Origin: Mycolicibacterium sp. 018/SC-01/001
Lineage (GTDB): Bacteria > Actinomycetota > Actinomycetes > Mycobacteriales > Mycobacteriaceae
Assembly (NCBI RefSeq): GCF_007096635.1
Contig: NZ_VKAA01000001.1
Coordinates: 434,001-498,000, forward strand
Direction of reading: 5' to 3'
DNA length: 64,000 nucleotides
Shown: piece after piece, positions 1 to 8,138 of the stretch
How positions within the stretch are numbered: position 1 is the stretch's first letter
Layout: every line of letters begins with the position of its first letter
Program-made: the position numbers and the translations under genes
Notes under the pieces: generated by a model
Told to the model about the DNA's origin: nothing
The model's input: the letters and a program-made list of their open reading frames with translations, nothing else
Databases searched by the model: none

Positions 1-1318
1 GGTCCGACGGGATGCCGGCCGCGACGAGCGCGCGACCCTGTGACCACCGCAGGATGTCGGCCGGCATCCCCTCGATGCGGGACGTGGGGTTGGAGATCGG
101 GAAGACCATCGGGCGCTCTGTTGTGGCACAGAGCTTCTCGACGATCTGTTCGTCGAAGGCACCGTGCACGGTCGACGTACCCAGGAGAATGGTCGGGGCG
201 GCCAGTCCGATGGTCTCGAGCAGGTCGACGGTGGCCCCCGGCGCGACGCCGAGCTGCTCGCGACTCTTGAGGTAGGGCTTCTGGAAGTCGCGTAGCCCAT
301 CGGAGTCGTCGAAGAGCAGACCGGGCCGGTCCACCAGCCAGATGTTCGCGCAGGCCTGTTCTCGGGTGGCGCCGTCGGCGATCATCGCATCGCGCAGGTT
401 GTCGGCGATCCCGACTCCCGCGCTGCCCGCGCCGAACACGATCATGGTCTGATCCCGCATCGCCGCCCCGGTGATCCGCAACCCGGAGTAGACGGCCGCC
501 ATCACCACGGCACCGGTGCCCTGCACGTCGTCGTTGAACACTGGGTAGTCCGCGGCATACGTGTCGAGAATCCGCCGGGCATTGCCCAGGCCGAAGTCCT
601 CGAAGTGCAGCATGGCGTTCGGGAATCGACGGTGTGCTGTCTCGATGTAGGTGCGGATGAAGTCGTCGTACCGCTCACCCCGCACCCGGGCGTGCTTGTT
701 CCCCAGATAGAACGGGTCGTCGAGCAAGTCCGGGTTGTCCGTGCCGACATCCAGATTGACCGCGAGAGTCCGTCCGGGATCGATACCCGCCCCGGCGGTG
801 TAGATGGCCAGCTTGCCCACAGCGATCTGGATGCCGTTGACACCCCAGTCGCCGATGCCGAGGATCTGTTCGGCGTCACTGCACACGATCAGGTCCACGT
901 CGTCTGGTCCGAGGCCGAAGGTGTCGAAGGTCGCATCGATCTCGTCGGGGTGGTCGATCGACAGGTAGGCGCCGCGCTGGCCGCGGTACTCATCGGAGTA
1001 GGACTCGATGGCGTCGCCGACCGTCGGTGCATAGACGACCGGGACCAGCTCGGCGAGATGGTCCAGAATGACACGGTAATAGAGCGTTTCATTCCGGTTG
1101 TGCATCTGCTCGAGCAGCAGGTTGCGAGCCAGATCGCTGGGGAGTTCGCACAATTGCCGCCAGAGCCGCCCAGCCTGCTGCTCGAGAGTGAGCACCCCTG
1201 CGGGCAATCGGCCGACGAGCCCGCGCTTCTCGCGGTCTGCCCGGCTGAAGGCGCTGCCACGATTGATGATCGGGTTCGTCAAAGCTTCGGGCACGCGGGA
1301 AAACGTCGGTGACGGCAC
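1..1318 (-). CDS. NAD-dependent malic enzyme, 3' end cut by window edge
   Basis: Oxidative decarboxylation of malate to pyruvate in the cytoplasm. Translating the minus strand from a GTG at 1318 gives about 439 residues without a stop, running off the left edge; the family is usually about 540-570 residues. I see the malic N-terminal domain (LPAGVLTLEQQ, MHNRNETLYYRV, VVYAPTVGDA), the substrate/metal region (HFEDFGLGNARRIL, NDDVQGTGAVV) and the Rossmann NAD site (VFGAGSAGVGIADNL). GTG was chosen because GAGG lies about 11 bases upstream and the nearby ATG is out of frame. The promoter region (1319-1458) carries one copy of the composite LysR-type element that also precedes fumC. Confidence 0.93.
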   Translation of the reverse strand, partial: MPSPTFSRVPEALTNPIINRGSAFSRADREKRGLVGRLPAGVLTLEQQAGRLWRQLCELPSDLARNLLLEQMHNRNETLYYRVILDHLAELVPVVYAPTVGDAIESYSDEYRGQRGAYLSIDHPDEIDATFDTFGLGPDDVDLIVCSDAEQILGIGDWGVNGIQIAVGKLAIYTAGAGIDPGRTLAVNLDVGTDNPDLLDDPFYLGNKHARVRGERYDDFIRTYIETAHRRFPNAMLHFEDFGLGNARRILDTYAADYPVFNDDVQGTGAVVMAAVYSGLRITGAAMRDQTMIVFGAGSAGVGIADNLRDAMIADGATREQACANIWLVDRPGLLFDDSDGLRDFQKPYLKSREQLGVAPGATVDLLETIGLAAPTILLGTSTVHGAFDEQIVEKLCATTERPMVFPISNPTSRIEGMPADILRWSQGRALVAAGIPSD

Positions 1319-1405
1319 GACAGGACATCCTCTTCGATCGTGGGCGGGACAGCGCGGCGCTTCGGCGGGCCGGCATCGTCCACCCTTCCCGGGCTGTGGC
1401 GGAGG

Positions 1406-1448
1406 TGTCCAATAGTTGTTGGGCTCGGCCGCCATAGGCCAATCCGAT
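1406..1448 (-). promoter_or_regulatory. Composite LysR-type element, copy A (malic enzyme promoter)
   Basis: Read on the minus strand towards the malic enzyme gene: ATCGG-N5-CCTAT (1448-1434), 19 bases, then TATTGGACA (1414-1406). The last part ends 87 bases before the GTG start. The dyad has one mismatch from the ATAGG-N5-CCTAT form seen in copies B and C, and fits the T-N11-A pattern of LysR recognition sites. TATTGGACA could serve as the activation half-site or overlap the -35. Found by eye; binding is inferred. Confidence 0.6.
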
Positions 1449-1458
1449 GATGCCTGGG

Positions 1459-2712
1459 CTACTGGTGCTTGGTGCGATCGATGACCCAGTCCCGCACCCT
1501 CGTCGGCACCGCCAACCCGACGGCCATCCCCGCGACGGTGAGGGTGGCCGTGATGCCGTCGCCGACCACCGCGAGGAGGACCGGCTCGGTGGCGCGCGTG
1601 GCGAGTTCGGCGCCGCCGGCGACAGCACGGAACACGTACATGCCCGGCACCATGGACACCACCGCGGCGAATCCCACTGCGGCGAAGGGCATGTGCTTGA
1701 GATAGGTCAACGGCGTGAGCACCACGCCCGCGAGAAGGCACGCCATCAGCGCAGCGACCGGGAGGCTGGACCGCCCGTACTCGATCGTCGCCCAGTGCAC
1801 CGCATGAGCGGCCATGCCGACGACGATGGGCCAGCCGAGTAGCCGGTACGGCATGGAGAAGAAGACGGGATAGCAGGCGGCGGCGACGCCTGCGGCCACG
1901 ACGTCGAGCGTGAACGGCACCTCGGCCGCAGACGAGCTCAGCGGGAGAGTCTGCCCTCCGGCGTACATCCCGATCGTGAGGCCACCGGCGATGACCGCGA
2001 GAATCAGCAGCGCGTACCCCAACCGGGCCAGCGCCAGGTTCACACGGGCCGCCAGCAGATCCATGGCGCCGATCAGGATCTGCGGTCCGGGCACCATCAC
2101 CATCGCCGGGCACAGAGCTACCAGGCCGCCGGGTGCGTCCAGACCCAGCCCGCCGGCCAGTGCGCCGGCGCCGCCGGCGATCAGAGCGGCACCGAAGACG
2201 GGCAGCAGAACGTCGGTGGTCACCGTGGCCACCAGCCGACGGAACAGCCCACCCAGCGCTGCGGCGGCCGCGATCACCGCAATCGCGCGAATGTCGCCGA
2301 CTCCGAACACAATCGACAGTGCTGCAGCGCCGAGGCCGCACGCCGCGGTGAAGGCGGCGGTCGACGACGGCGGTAGGCCTGCAGCCGCCTCGAGCGCCCG
2401 CTCGACCTCGACGCGATCGATCGGCCGGCGGCCCGCGTCGTCCACGGTGCGCATCACGGCCGCCACCCGGCGCATGTTGACCGCGACGGGGCGGGCCCGC
2501 CCCACCAGGGCGTCGGCCCCACCTGTGCGGGGGTCGTAGACGGTCAGTGCCGACCATCCCGGGATCACTTCGGCGGGCTGCCCGAGTCCGCGCGACAGCC
2601 GTTGCACAGCGGTCATCGTCATGGCGGTCGATTGGCCGCTGTCGTGCAGGAGGACGGCGGCGCGCAGGATCGTGTCCAGTGCGCCTGTCTCATCGGCTGG
2701 TTCGCTAGGCAC
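1459..2712 (-). CDS. ThrE-family threonine/serine exporter-like membrane protein
   Basis: A 417-residue protein with the two-part ThrE layout. The soluble N-terminal half (about residues 1-130) contains LLHDSGQSTAMTMTAVQRL and a predicted helical region. It is followed by about ten hydrophobic segments in two blocks (roughly 135-270 and 275-410), matching the PF06738 plus PF12821 arrangement of actinobacterial threonine/serine exporters. The substrate is inferred from the family and not proven; some relatives are annotated only as membrane proteins. The GTG start overlaps the fumC stop by 8 bases, so it is translationally coupled downstream of fumC and probably shares its promoter. Confidence 0.8.
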   Translation of the reverse strand: MPSEPADETGALDTILRAAVLLHDSGQSTAMTMTAVQRLSRGLGQPAEVIPGWSALTVYDPRTGGADALVGRARPVAVNMRRVAAVMRTVDDAGRRPIDRVEVERALEAAAGLPPSSTAAFTAACGLGAAALSIVFGVGDIRAIAVIAAAAALGGLFRRLVATVTTDVLLPVFGAALIAGGAGALAGGLGLDAPGGLVALCPAMVMVPGPQILIGAMDLLAARVNLALARLGYALLILAVIAGGLTIGMYAGGQTLPLSSSAAEVPFTLDVVAAGVAAACYPVFFSMPYRLLGWPIVVGMAAHAVHWATIEYGRSSLPVAALMACLLAGVVLTPLTYLKHMPFAAVGFAAVVSMVPGMYVFRAVAGGAELATRATEPVLLAVVGDGITATLTVAGMAVGLAVPTRVRDWVIDRTKHQ

Positions 2713-4129
2713 CGGCGACGCCGTGACCGATCATCTGGTGCGGGTCGACGATGGCGTCGAACTGTTCGCCGGTCACCTTCCCGGAGTCCAGTGCGGCCTC
2801 GCGCAGGGTGATATCGCGAGCGACCGCATCCTCGGCGATGTGGGCGGCGTTCTGATAGCCGATGACCGGGCTGAGCGCGGTCACCAGCATGGCGCTGGTG
2901 CTGACATAGCGACCGATCCGCTCGTCGTTCAATGCCGTTCCCTTGACTGAGAATTCGAGGAACTTGCCGCACCCGTCGGCCAGGATCCGGATCGAGTGCA
3001 GCACGTTGTTGATGATGACCGGACGCATCGCGTTGAGTTCGAAGTTGCCTTGCGAGCCGGCCAGGGCCACGGCGGCGTCGTTTCCCATCACCTGGATTGC
3101 GATCATCACCAGCGCTTCGCACTGGGTGGGGTTCACCTTGCCGGGCATGATCGACGACCCCGGCTCGTTGGCCGGTAGCACCAGCTCGCCGAGCCCGCAC
3201 CGGGGACCCGACGCCAGCCAGCGCATGTCGTTGGCGATCTTCATCAACGCCACGGCCAGCCCGCGCACCGCCGCATGGGCGCGCACGATCGGGTCGAGTG
3301 ACCCGAGCGCCGCGAATTTGTTGGGGGCGGTGAGGTAGGGCTTGCCGGTCAGGTCGGCCAGCGTCGCCGCGACGTCACGGCTGAAGCCCGCCGGCGCGTT
3401 GAGCCCGGTGCCCACCGCGGTCCCTCCTACTGCCAGCTCGAGCAGGCCCCCGCGTGCATGGTCGATGTCGTGCAGGCATGCGTCCACTTGCGCGGCCCAC
3501 CCCGACCATTCCTGGCCGACGCTGAGCGGCACCGCATCCTCGAGGTGGGTGCGGCCGATCTTCACGACGTCCATCCACTGCTGGCTCTTGGCGGCGATCT
3601 CGTCATGCAACGCACGCACCTGAGGCACCAGGTGGTCGTCGATCGCGGCGAGTGTGGCGATGTGCATGGCCGTCGGGAAGGTGTCGTTGCTGCTCTGCCC
3701 CATGTTCACGTGGTCGTTGGGACCGACCGGGACTTGGGACCCGAGCTGCCCGCCCAGCAGCTGGATCGCACGATTGGACAGCACCTCGTTGACGTTCATG
3801 TTGCTCTGCGTGCCAGAACCCGTCTGCCAGACGAACAGGGGAAAGTGCTCGTCGAGTTCGCCTGCGATCGCTTCGTCTGCAGCCTGCACGATCACCCTCG
3901 CCAGCTGCGGGTCCAGCCGCCCGGCCTTCTCGTTGACCAGCGCGCAGGCCTTCTTCACCAGTCCGTAGGCGTGATAGACCTCGATCGGCATCCGGTCGGT
4001 GCCGATCGAGAAATGCTGCAGGGAACGCTGAGTCTGTGCGCCCCAGTACTTGTCCGCGGGGACGTCGACGGTGCCGAGGCTGTCGAACTCCTGGCGGGTT
4101 CCGGTGGCGTCGATTCCTATGCGAGTCAT
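2705..4129 (-). CDS. fumC: Class II fumarate hydratase
   Basis: Catalyses reversible hydration of fumarate to malate in the TCA cycle; the class II enzyme is a cytosolic iron-independent homotetramer. The 474 residues match full family length. The superfamily signature GSSIMPGKVN lies at residues 324-333, and other family blocks are TGSGTQSNMNVNEV, GQSSNDTFPTAMHIA and the catalytic-loop region GRTHLEDAVPL. The ATG follows GAGGAC. The gene overlaps the downstream ThrE-like exporter by 8 bases and is divergent from a TetR gene. The upstream region carries copy B of the composite LysR-type element, 55 bases before the start. Confidence 0.97.
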   Translation of the reverse strand: MTRIGIDATGTRQEFDSLGTVDVPADKYWGAQTQRSLQHFSIGTDRMPIEVYHAYGLVKKACALVNEKAGRLDPQLARVIVQAADEAIAGELDEHFPLFVWQTGSGTQSNMNVNEVLSNRAIQLLGGQLGSQVPVGPNDHVNMGQSSNDTFPTAMHIATLAAIDDHLVPQVRALHDEIAAKSQQWMDVVKIGRTHLEDAVPLSVGQEWSGWAAQVDACLHDIDHARGGLLELAVGGTAVGTGLNAPAGFSRDVAATLADLTGKPYLTAPNKFAALGSLDPIVRAHAAVRGLAVALMKIANDMRWLASGPRCGLGELVLPANEPGSSIMPGKVNPTQCEALVMIAIQVMGNDAAVALAGSQGNFELNAMRPVIINNVLHSIRILADGCGKFLEFSVKGTALNDERIGRYVSTSAMLVTALSPVIGYQNAAHIAEDAVARDITLREAALDSGKVTGEQFDAIVDPHQMIGHGVAGA

Positions 4130-4184
4130 GTGTCTGTGTCCTCCCCGGTGGATGTGCGGCCAGCCTTCCCAACGCCGTCGCCGG

Positions 4185-4226
4185 TGTCCAATAGCCGATC
4201 CCTTGGCGGGAATAGGGAAAACCTAT
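4185..4226 (-). promoter_or_regulatory. Composite LysR-type element, copy B (fumC promoter)
   Basis: On the minus strand: a perfect ATAGG-N5-CCTAT dyad (4226-4212), 18 bases, then TATTGGACA (4193-4185), ending 55 bases before the fumC ATG. Same orientation and architecture as copies A, C and D. The site lies between divergent fumC and tetR, so it could also affect the TetR gene. Direct observation; the identity of the bound regulator is inference. Confidence 0.7.
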
Positions 4227-4316
4227 CGGCGCTCGCGACGTCCGTCAGAGGAAACCCGAGCGCGGACATCGGCTGACGAATTCTTCAGGATTGTGATGAG
4301 CTGATATCCTCGGGCG

Positions 4317-5015
4317 ATGGACGTGCCCGAGAGTGCCGGCGCGCAACAACCCGTGAACAGGCTCGAGCGACGCAAGATGCGCACCCGGGCAGCGTTGATC
4401 CGCGCAGCCCAGCAGTTCATCGCGGAGGGCAAGCTCGCCGTCCCCATCCTCGAGATCACCCAGGCGGCCGACGTCGGCATGGGGTCGTTCTACAACCACT
4501 TCGACAGCAAGGAGCAGCTGTTCGAGGTGGCCCTGACCGATGCCCTCGACCACATGGGAGCGGTGCTCGACGTCTTCACCGAGACGATCGCTGATCCGGC
4601 CGAAGCCTTCGTCACGCGATTTCGTCTCTCCGGCAGACTGTTTCGTCATCGCCCGCAGGAGGCGGCGCTACTGCTGTCCAACGCCGGATCGCTGATCTTC
4701 TCCGACCACGGGCTGTCGCCGCGCGCCCATCGGGACATCGCCGCCGCCATCGATGCCGGCCGTTTCGCCCTGGCAGATCCCGATGTGGGACTCGCCCTGG
4801 CGGGCGGTGCGTTGATCGGCTTGGCCACATTGTTGCGAGAACACCCCGAACGCGATGCCGACGACACCGTCGACGTCGTCGCCCAGAGCCTGTTGCGCAG
4901 CTTCGGCATCACCGCCAAGCAGGCAGCGGCACTGTGCGCGCTTCCCCTGCCCGACATCGCGTCCCTGGCGGACACCCAAGCCGATGGTCCCTCGCTGATG
5001 ACGAGCCGGAACTGA
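4317..5015 (+). CDS. TetR-family transcriptional regulator
   Basis: 232 residues. An N-terminal TetR DNA-binding domain (about residues 18-65) includes RTRAALIRAAQQFI and the recognition region AADVGMGSFYNHFDSKEQLF. The C-terminal ligand domain is helical and not assignable to a known effector. It is divergent from fumC. A TATCCT box at 4305-4310 ends six bases before the ATG, so the transcript is probably leaderless. The target may be its own promoter or fumC; nothing in the sequence decides this. Confidence 0.92.
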   Translation: MDVPESAGAQQPVNRLERRKMRTRAALIRAAQQFIAEGKLAVPILEITQAADVGMGSFYNHFDSKEQLFEVALTDALDHMGAVLDVFTETIADPAEAFVTRFRLSGRLFRHRPQEAALLLSNAGSLIFSDHGLSPRAHRDIAAAIDAGRFALADPDVGLALAGGALIGLATLLREHPERDADDTVDVVAQSLLRSFGITAKQAAALCALPLPDIASLADTQADGPSLMTSRN

Positions 5016-5028
5016 CGGCCGGTTGGGG

Positions 5029-5808
5029 TCAGACCCGGCCCGCGGCCAGGTGCGCGACGGTGGTGATGCGCAGCGAGCCATCCGGTCCGGCGCGACGTTC
5101 TGCGGCCCGGAGCAGCGCCGGCGCGAGCGACTCGCGTTCCCCGGATGTCAGGCTCGCATAGGCGGGCATGAACCCGAACACCTGGTCCAGCTCCTCGATG
5201 AACTGCCGGACCGTGGGACCGTTCCAGGTGACCTGAACCGGCTCCACCGAGATGTCGTCGAATCCGGCATGTGCCATCAGTTCGTGCAGCGCAGCGGGAT
5301 TGGCGGCCAACCGAACCCCGTCGGGTACGGGGACGGGCTCACGATCGGGAAAGACCTCGGCCGTGGCTTCGACCAGCAGCGTGACCGCGGCGACGGTCCG
5401 TGGGTCTTTCCAGCTGCTGATACAGCCGCGCCCGCCCGGCCGTGTCACCCGTGCCAACTCCCCCAGGGCGCTTCGCCACTCCGGCAGATTGATGACCCCG
5501 AACATCGAAAAGGCGATGTCGAACGTGTCGTCGTCGAACTCCAGCGCTCGGGCATCCATCACGGTCGCCGAGCAGGACGGGTAGGGCTCCAGACGCTGCG
5601 CCGCCCGCGCCACCATGGCTTCCCCGACATCGATGGCCGTCACCCGGGCGCCGAGCCCGGCCGCTGCGACACTCAGACCCCCGGGACCACACGCGACGTC
5701 GAGCACGTCGGTGCCGGTGCCGACCCTGCCGACCAGGTCGAACGCGGGCGTGATGCATTGCGCTGTCAGGTGTTCGCCGGTGCGCTCGTAGAGGGTCGCG
5801 ATCTCCAT
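5029..5808 (-). CDS. Class I SAM-dependent methyltransferase
   Basis: About 259 residues. The SAM motif I is VLDVACGPGGLSVAAAGLGARVTAIDVGE-like (about residues 45-70), followed by ALEFDDDTFDIAFSMFGVINL, as in ubiquinone/menaquinone-type (UbiE) methyltransferases. I chose the internal ATG at 5808 (MEIATLYERTGEHL) because the upstream in-frame extension has no domain content and would run into the divergent promoter region. The acceptor substrate is unknown. It is divergent from the LysR gene at 5914 and may be its target. The 3' end faces the TetR gene. Confidence 0.85.
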   Translation of the reverse strand: MEIATLYERTGEHLTAQCITPAFDLVGRVGTGTDVLDVACGPGGLSVAAAGLGARVTAIDVGEAMVARAAQRLEPYPSCSATVMDARALEFDDDTFDIAFSMFGVINLPEWRSALGELARVTRPGGRGCISSWKDPRTVAAVTLLVEATAEVFPDREPVPVPDGVRLAANPAALHELMAHAGFDDISVEPVQVTWNGPTVRQFIEELDQVFGFMPAYASLTSGERESLAPALLRAAERRAGPDGSLRITTVAHLAAGRV

Positions 5809-5839
5809 GGGCCCAGCATGCCGGTCGCCTGCAGTCCGC

Positions 5840-5868
5840 GGCAAATGGTCTTGCTGATCTGGCAAATG
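5840..5868. promoter_or_regulatory. GGCAAATG direct repeat in divergent promoter
   Basis: Two identical octamers GGCAAATG start at 5840 and 5861, 21 bases apart (two helical turns), in the short space between the methyltransferase (5808) and LysR (5914) starts. Same-face spacing makes this a plausible regulator site, but it does not show the T-N11-A dyad of LysR proteins. Confidence 0.35.
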
Positions 5869-5913
5869 CGGGGTGTGGCGTGGCAGCGCCCGATCACGCC
5901 TAAGGTCGACCGT

Positions 5914-6858
5914 GTGCAGCTGAGTGCGCGAATGCCGGACCTCTTGTCACTGGAGGTGCTTCTCGCGATCGCCCGGACCGGCAGCCTCGGGGCCGCGGGA
6001 CGGGAGTGCGGGCTCACGCAGCAGGCGGTGTCTGCCCGAATCGCCGCGCTGGAACGACAGACCGGCGTGCGTCTGGTCATCCGCAGCAAGACCGGATCCC
6101 GGCTCACACCGGCGGGCGCCGTTGCCGCCCAGTGGGCCGACCGCCTCCTCGCCGTCGCCCACGAGGTCGACGCCGGCCTGGCGACGCTGCGCGACGACAC
6201 GAAGACCCGACTGCGGATCACGGCGAGCCTGACCATCGCCGAGCAACTCCTCCCCCGCTGGCTGGTCAGCTGGCGCGACAGTGTCAGCCGGCAACGGGCT
6301 AACCCGCCCGACGTGATCCTCACCGCCGCCAACAGTGAGCAGGTGATCGCGGCCATTCGCGACGATCGCGCCGACCTCGGCTTCGTGGAGAGCCCCGGGG
6401 TGCCACGGCCGCTGCGCAGCACCACGGTGGCCCACGACGAGCTGGTCGTGGTGGTGCCGCCGACCCACAGGTGGGCTCGACGGCCTCCGCCGATACCGGC
6501 CGAGGAGTTGGCCGCGACTGCGCTCGTCACCCGCGAGAAAGGTTCGGGGACAAGGGGATTCCTGGGTGCCGCGCTTCGTCGTGTCACCGACGCCCCGCAA
6601 AAGCCGCCCGCACTCGAACTGTCCAGCGCGGCGGCGGTTCGCGCCGCGGTGCTCGCGGACGCGGGACCGGCTGTCCTGAGCAGGTTGGCCGTGGCCGACG
6701 ATCTCGAACTCGGACGCCTGCGCGCCGTCGAGGTCGCCGGTCTCGATCTACGTCGCGCGCTCCGTGCGGTCTGGGCGGGCGGCAGCACTCCCCCGGCGGG
6801 CGCGGTCCGCGACCTGCTGAGCCACATCGCAGCCGTCCGGCGCCATCGAAGTCCGTGA
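5914..6858 (+). CDS. LysR-family transcriptional regulator
   Basis: About 314 residues from GTG 5914, or 308 from ATG 5932. An N-terminal winged helix-turn-helix (LLSLEVLLAIARTGSLGAAGRECGLTQQAVS...) is followed by a periplasmic-binding-protein-like effector domain with LRITASLTIAEQLLPRWL and DLGFVESP. A much longer in-frame extension back to 5023 has no domain and is antisense to the methyltransferase, so I rejected it. The gene is divergent from the methyltransferase and co-directional with the TDT transporter 60 bases downstream; both neighbours are candidate targets. Confidence 0.9.
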   Translation: MQLSARMPDLLSLEVLLAIARTGSLGAAGRECGLTQQAVSARIAALERQTGVRLVIRSKTGSRLTPAGAVAAQWADRLLAVAHEVDAGLATLRDDTKTRLRITASLTIAEQLLPRWLVSWRDSVSRQRANPPDVILTAANSEQVIAAIRDDRADLGFVESPGVPRPLRSTTVAHDELVVVVPPTHRWARRPPPIPAEELAATALVTREKGSGTRGFLGAALRRVTDAPQKPPALELSSAAAVRAAVLADAGPAVLSRLAVADDLELGRLRAVEVAGLDLRRALRAVWAGGSTPPAGAVRDLLSHIAAVRRHRSP

Positions 6859-6860
6859 TG

Positions 6861-6885
6861 ATCTCACAACCGTTGGTTGTGAGAT
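6861..6885. promoter_or_regulatory. Perfect 25-bp palindrome upstream of TDT transporter
   Basis: ATCTCACAACC (6861-6871) and its exact reverse complement (6875-6885) flank GTT. The palindrome starts two bases after the LysR stop and ends 33-42 bases before the transporter start. There is no T-run after it, which argues against an intrinsic terminator and for an operator; a terminator-like hairpin for the LysR transcript is the alternative. Confidence 0.6.
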
Positions 6886-6918
6886 GGTCACTGTCCGCGA
6901 GGTCCGGCTGCCCATAGC

Positions 6919-8034
6919 GTGGCCACCATGCAACACTCCGTCCTGACGCTCACCGACCCGACCACCGTCGCCACCCAGCCGCAGCAGCGGTTGCACCGCG
7001 TCGGACCGAACTGGTTCGCCTCGGTGATGGGCACCGGGATCGTCGCGACCGCCGCTGCAACCCTGCCGGTGCAGGTGCCCGGACTCCGCGGTTTCGCCGA
7101 AGTGGTCTGGGTCCTGGCTGCGGCGCTGCTCGCAGTCCTCGTCCTGCTGGTCGGATCGTTCTGGCTGCGCCATCCCACCGTCGCGCGCAGTCACGCCCAC
7201 AACGCTGCGATGGCGCACTTCTACGGTGCCGCCCCGATGGCGATGCTCACCGTCGGCGCCGGGGCGCTCTTGGTCGGCGTCGACGTGATCGGCCCGGACG
7301 CCGCGCTGCGGCTGGACTGGGTGCTGTGGACTCTCGGTACGGTCGGCGGGCTCGTCACCGCGGTCACCATTCCCTACCTGATGGTCACCAGGCACGACGT
7401 CGGTCCTGACGCCGCGTTCGGCGGCTGGCTGATGCCGGTGGTGCCGCCGATGGTGTCGGCCGCGACGGGGGCACTGCTCATCCCGCACATCGGCAGCGAG
7501 ACGGGTCGCGCCACGATGCTCTATGCATGCTTCGCGATGTTCGGGCTGTCGATGTTCGCCGCATTGATCATCATCACGATGATCTGGAGCAGGCTCGTCC
7601 ACTACGGCACGTCCGGCACCGCGCGGGTCGCCACGCTGTGGATCGTGCTCGGTCCGCTGGGTCAGTCGGTCACCGCGGCGGGACTGCTGGGTAGCAGCGC
7701 CGCCGCGGCCGTCGATCCCCAGATCGCGGGCGCTCTCCGGGTATTCGCCGTGTTGTTCGGGGTGCCGGTGTGGGGTTTCGCGGTGCTGTGGATCGTGTTG
7801 GCGGCGTCGCTCACCGTGCGAACCCTGCGCCGCGGCATGCCGTTCGCGTTGACCTGGTGGAGCCTGACCTTCCCGGTCGGCACGTTCGTCACGGGCACAA
7901 CACAGTTGGCTCTGCACACAGGGCTGCCGGCACTGCGTATCGCAGCTGTCATCGGCTACGTGTGTCTGCTCGGCACCTGGTGTCTGGTGGCGACACGAAC
8001 GATCCACGGCAGCATCCGCGGCGACCTCCTCTGA
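6919..8034 (+). CDS. TDT-family (TehA/Mae1/SLAC1-type) transporter
   Basis: 371 residues (368 if the ATG at 6928 is used), almost entirely hydrophobic with about ten membrane segments. The opening FASVMGTGIVATAA and FYGAAPMAMLTVGAGAL are characteristic of the tellurite-resistance/dicarboxylate transporter family. Members move anions such as C4-dicarboxylates, sulfite or chloride; the sequence alone does not settle which. It is preceded by a LysR gene and a perfect palindrome, suggesting inducible expression. The 3' end is followed by a methyltransferase gene after about 100 bases. Confidence 0.85.
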   Translation: MATMQHSVLTLTDPTTVATQPQQRLHRVGPNWFASVMGTGIVATAAATLPVQVPGLRGFAEVVWVLAAALLAVLVLLVGSFWLRHPTVARSHAHNAAMAHFYGAAPMAMLTVGAGALLVGVDVIGPDAALRLDWVLWTLGTVGGLVTAVTIPYLMVTRHDVGPDAAFGGWLMPVVPPMVSAATGALLIPHIGSETGRATMLYACFAMFGLSMFAALIIITMIWSRLVHYGTSGTARVATLWIVLGPLGQSVTAAGLLGSSAAAAVDPQIAGALRVFAVLFGVPVWGFAVLWIVLAASLTVRTLRRGMPFALTWWSLTFPVGTFVTGTTQLALHTGLPALRIAAVIGYVCLLGTWCLVATRTIHGSIRGDLL

Positions 8035-8120
8035 TGACCGCGGAATATCATTCCAGGCTGTTGACGGCCCCGCGATCGCAGCCGTGGCTGATATCCCGAT
8101 GCGGCCGCCGACCGAAAGCG

Positions 8121-8136
8121 GTGCAGTAGCCTGCAC
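8121..8136 (+). promoter_or_regulatory. GTGCAG/CTGCAC dyad over the -10 of the methyltransferase gene
   Basis: GTGCAG (8121-8126), TAGC, CTGCAC (8131-8136). A possible -10 box TAGCCT (8127-8132) lies inside the dyad, six bases before the ATG at 8139, so a bound protein would block a leaderless transcript. Inferred from position only. Confidence 0.4.
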
Positions 8137-8138
8137 GG

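Noticed and set aside
5023..5913. Long in-frame extension in front of the LysR gene (611-residue frame)
   Set aside because: The extra sequence is antisense to the methyltransferase and has no domain; the LysR domain starts only at about 5914-5932.
6748..8136. 462-residue open frame on the minus strand across the TDT transporter
   Set aside because: Composition is His/Arg/Asp-rich shadow coding of a membrane protein gene; no domain and no start signal.
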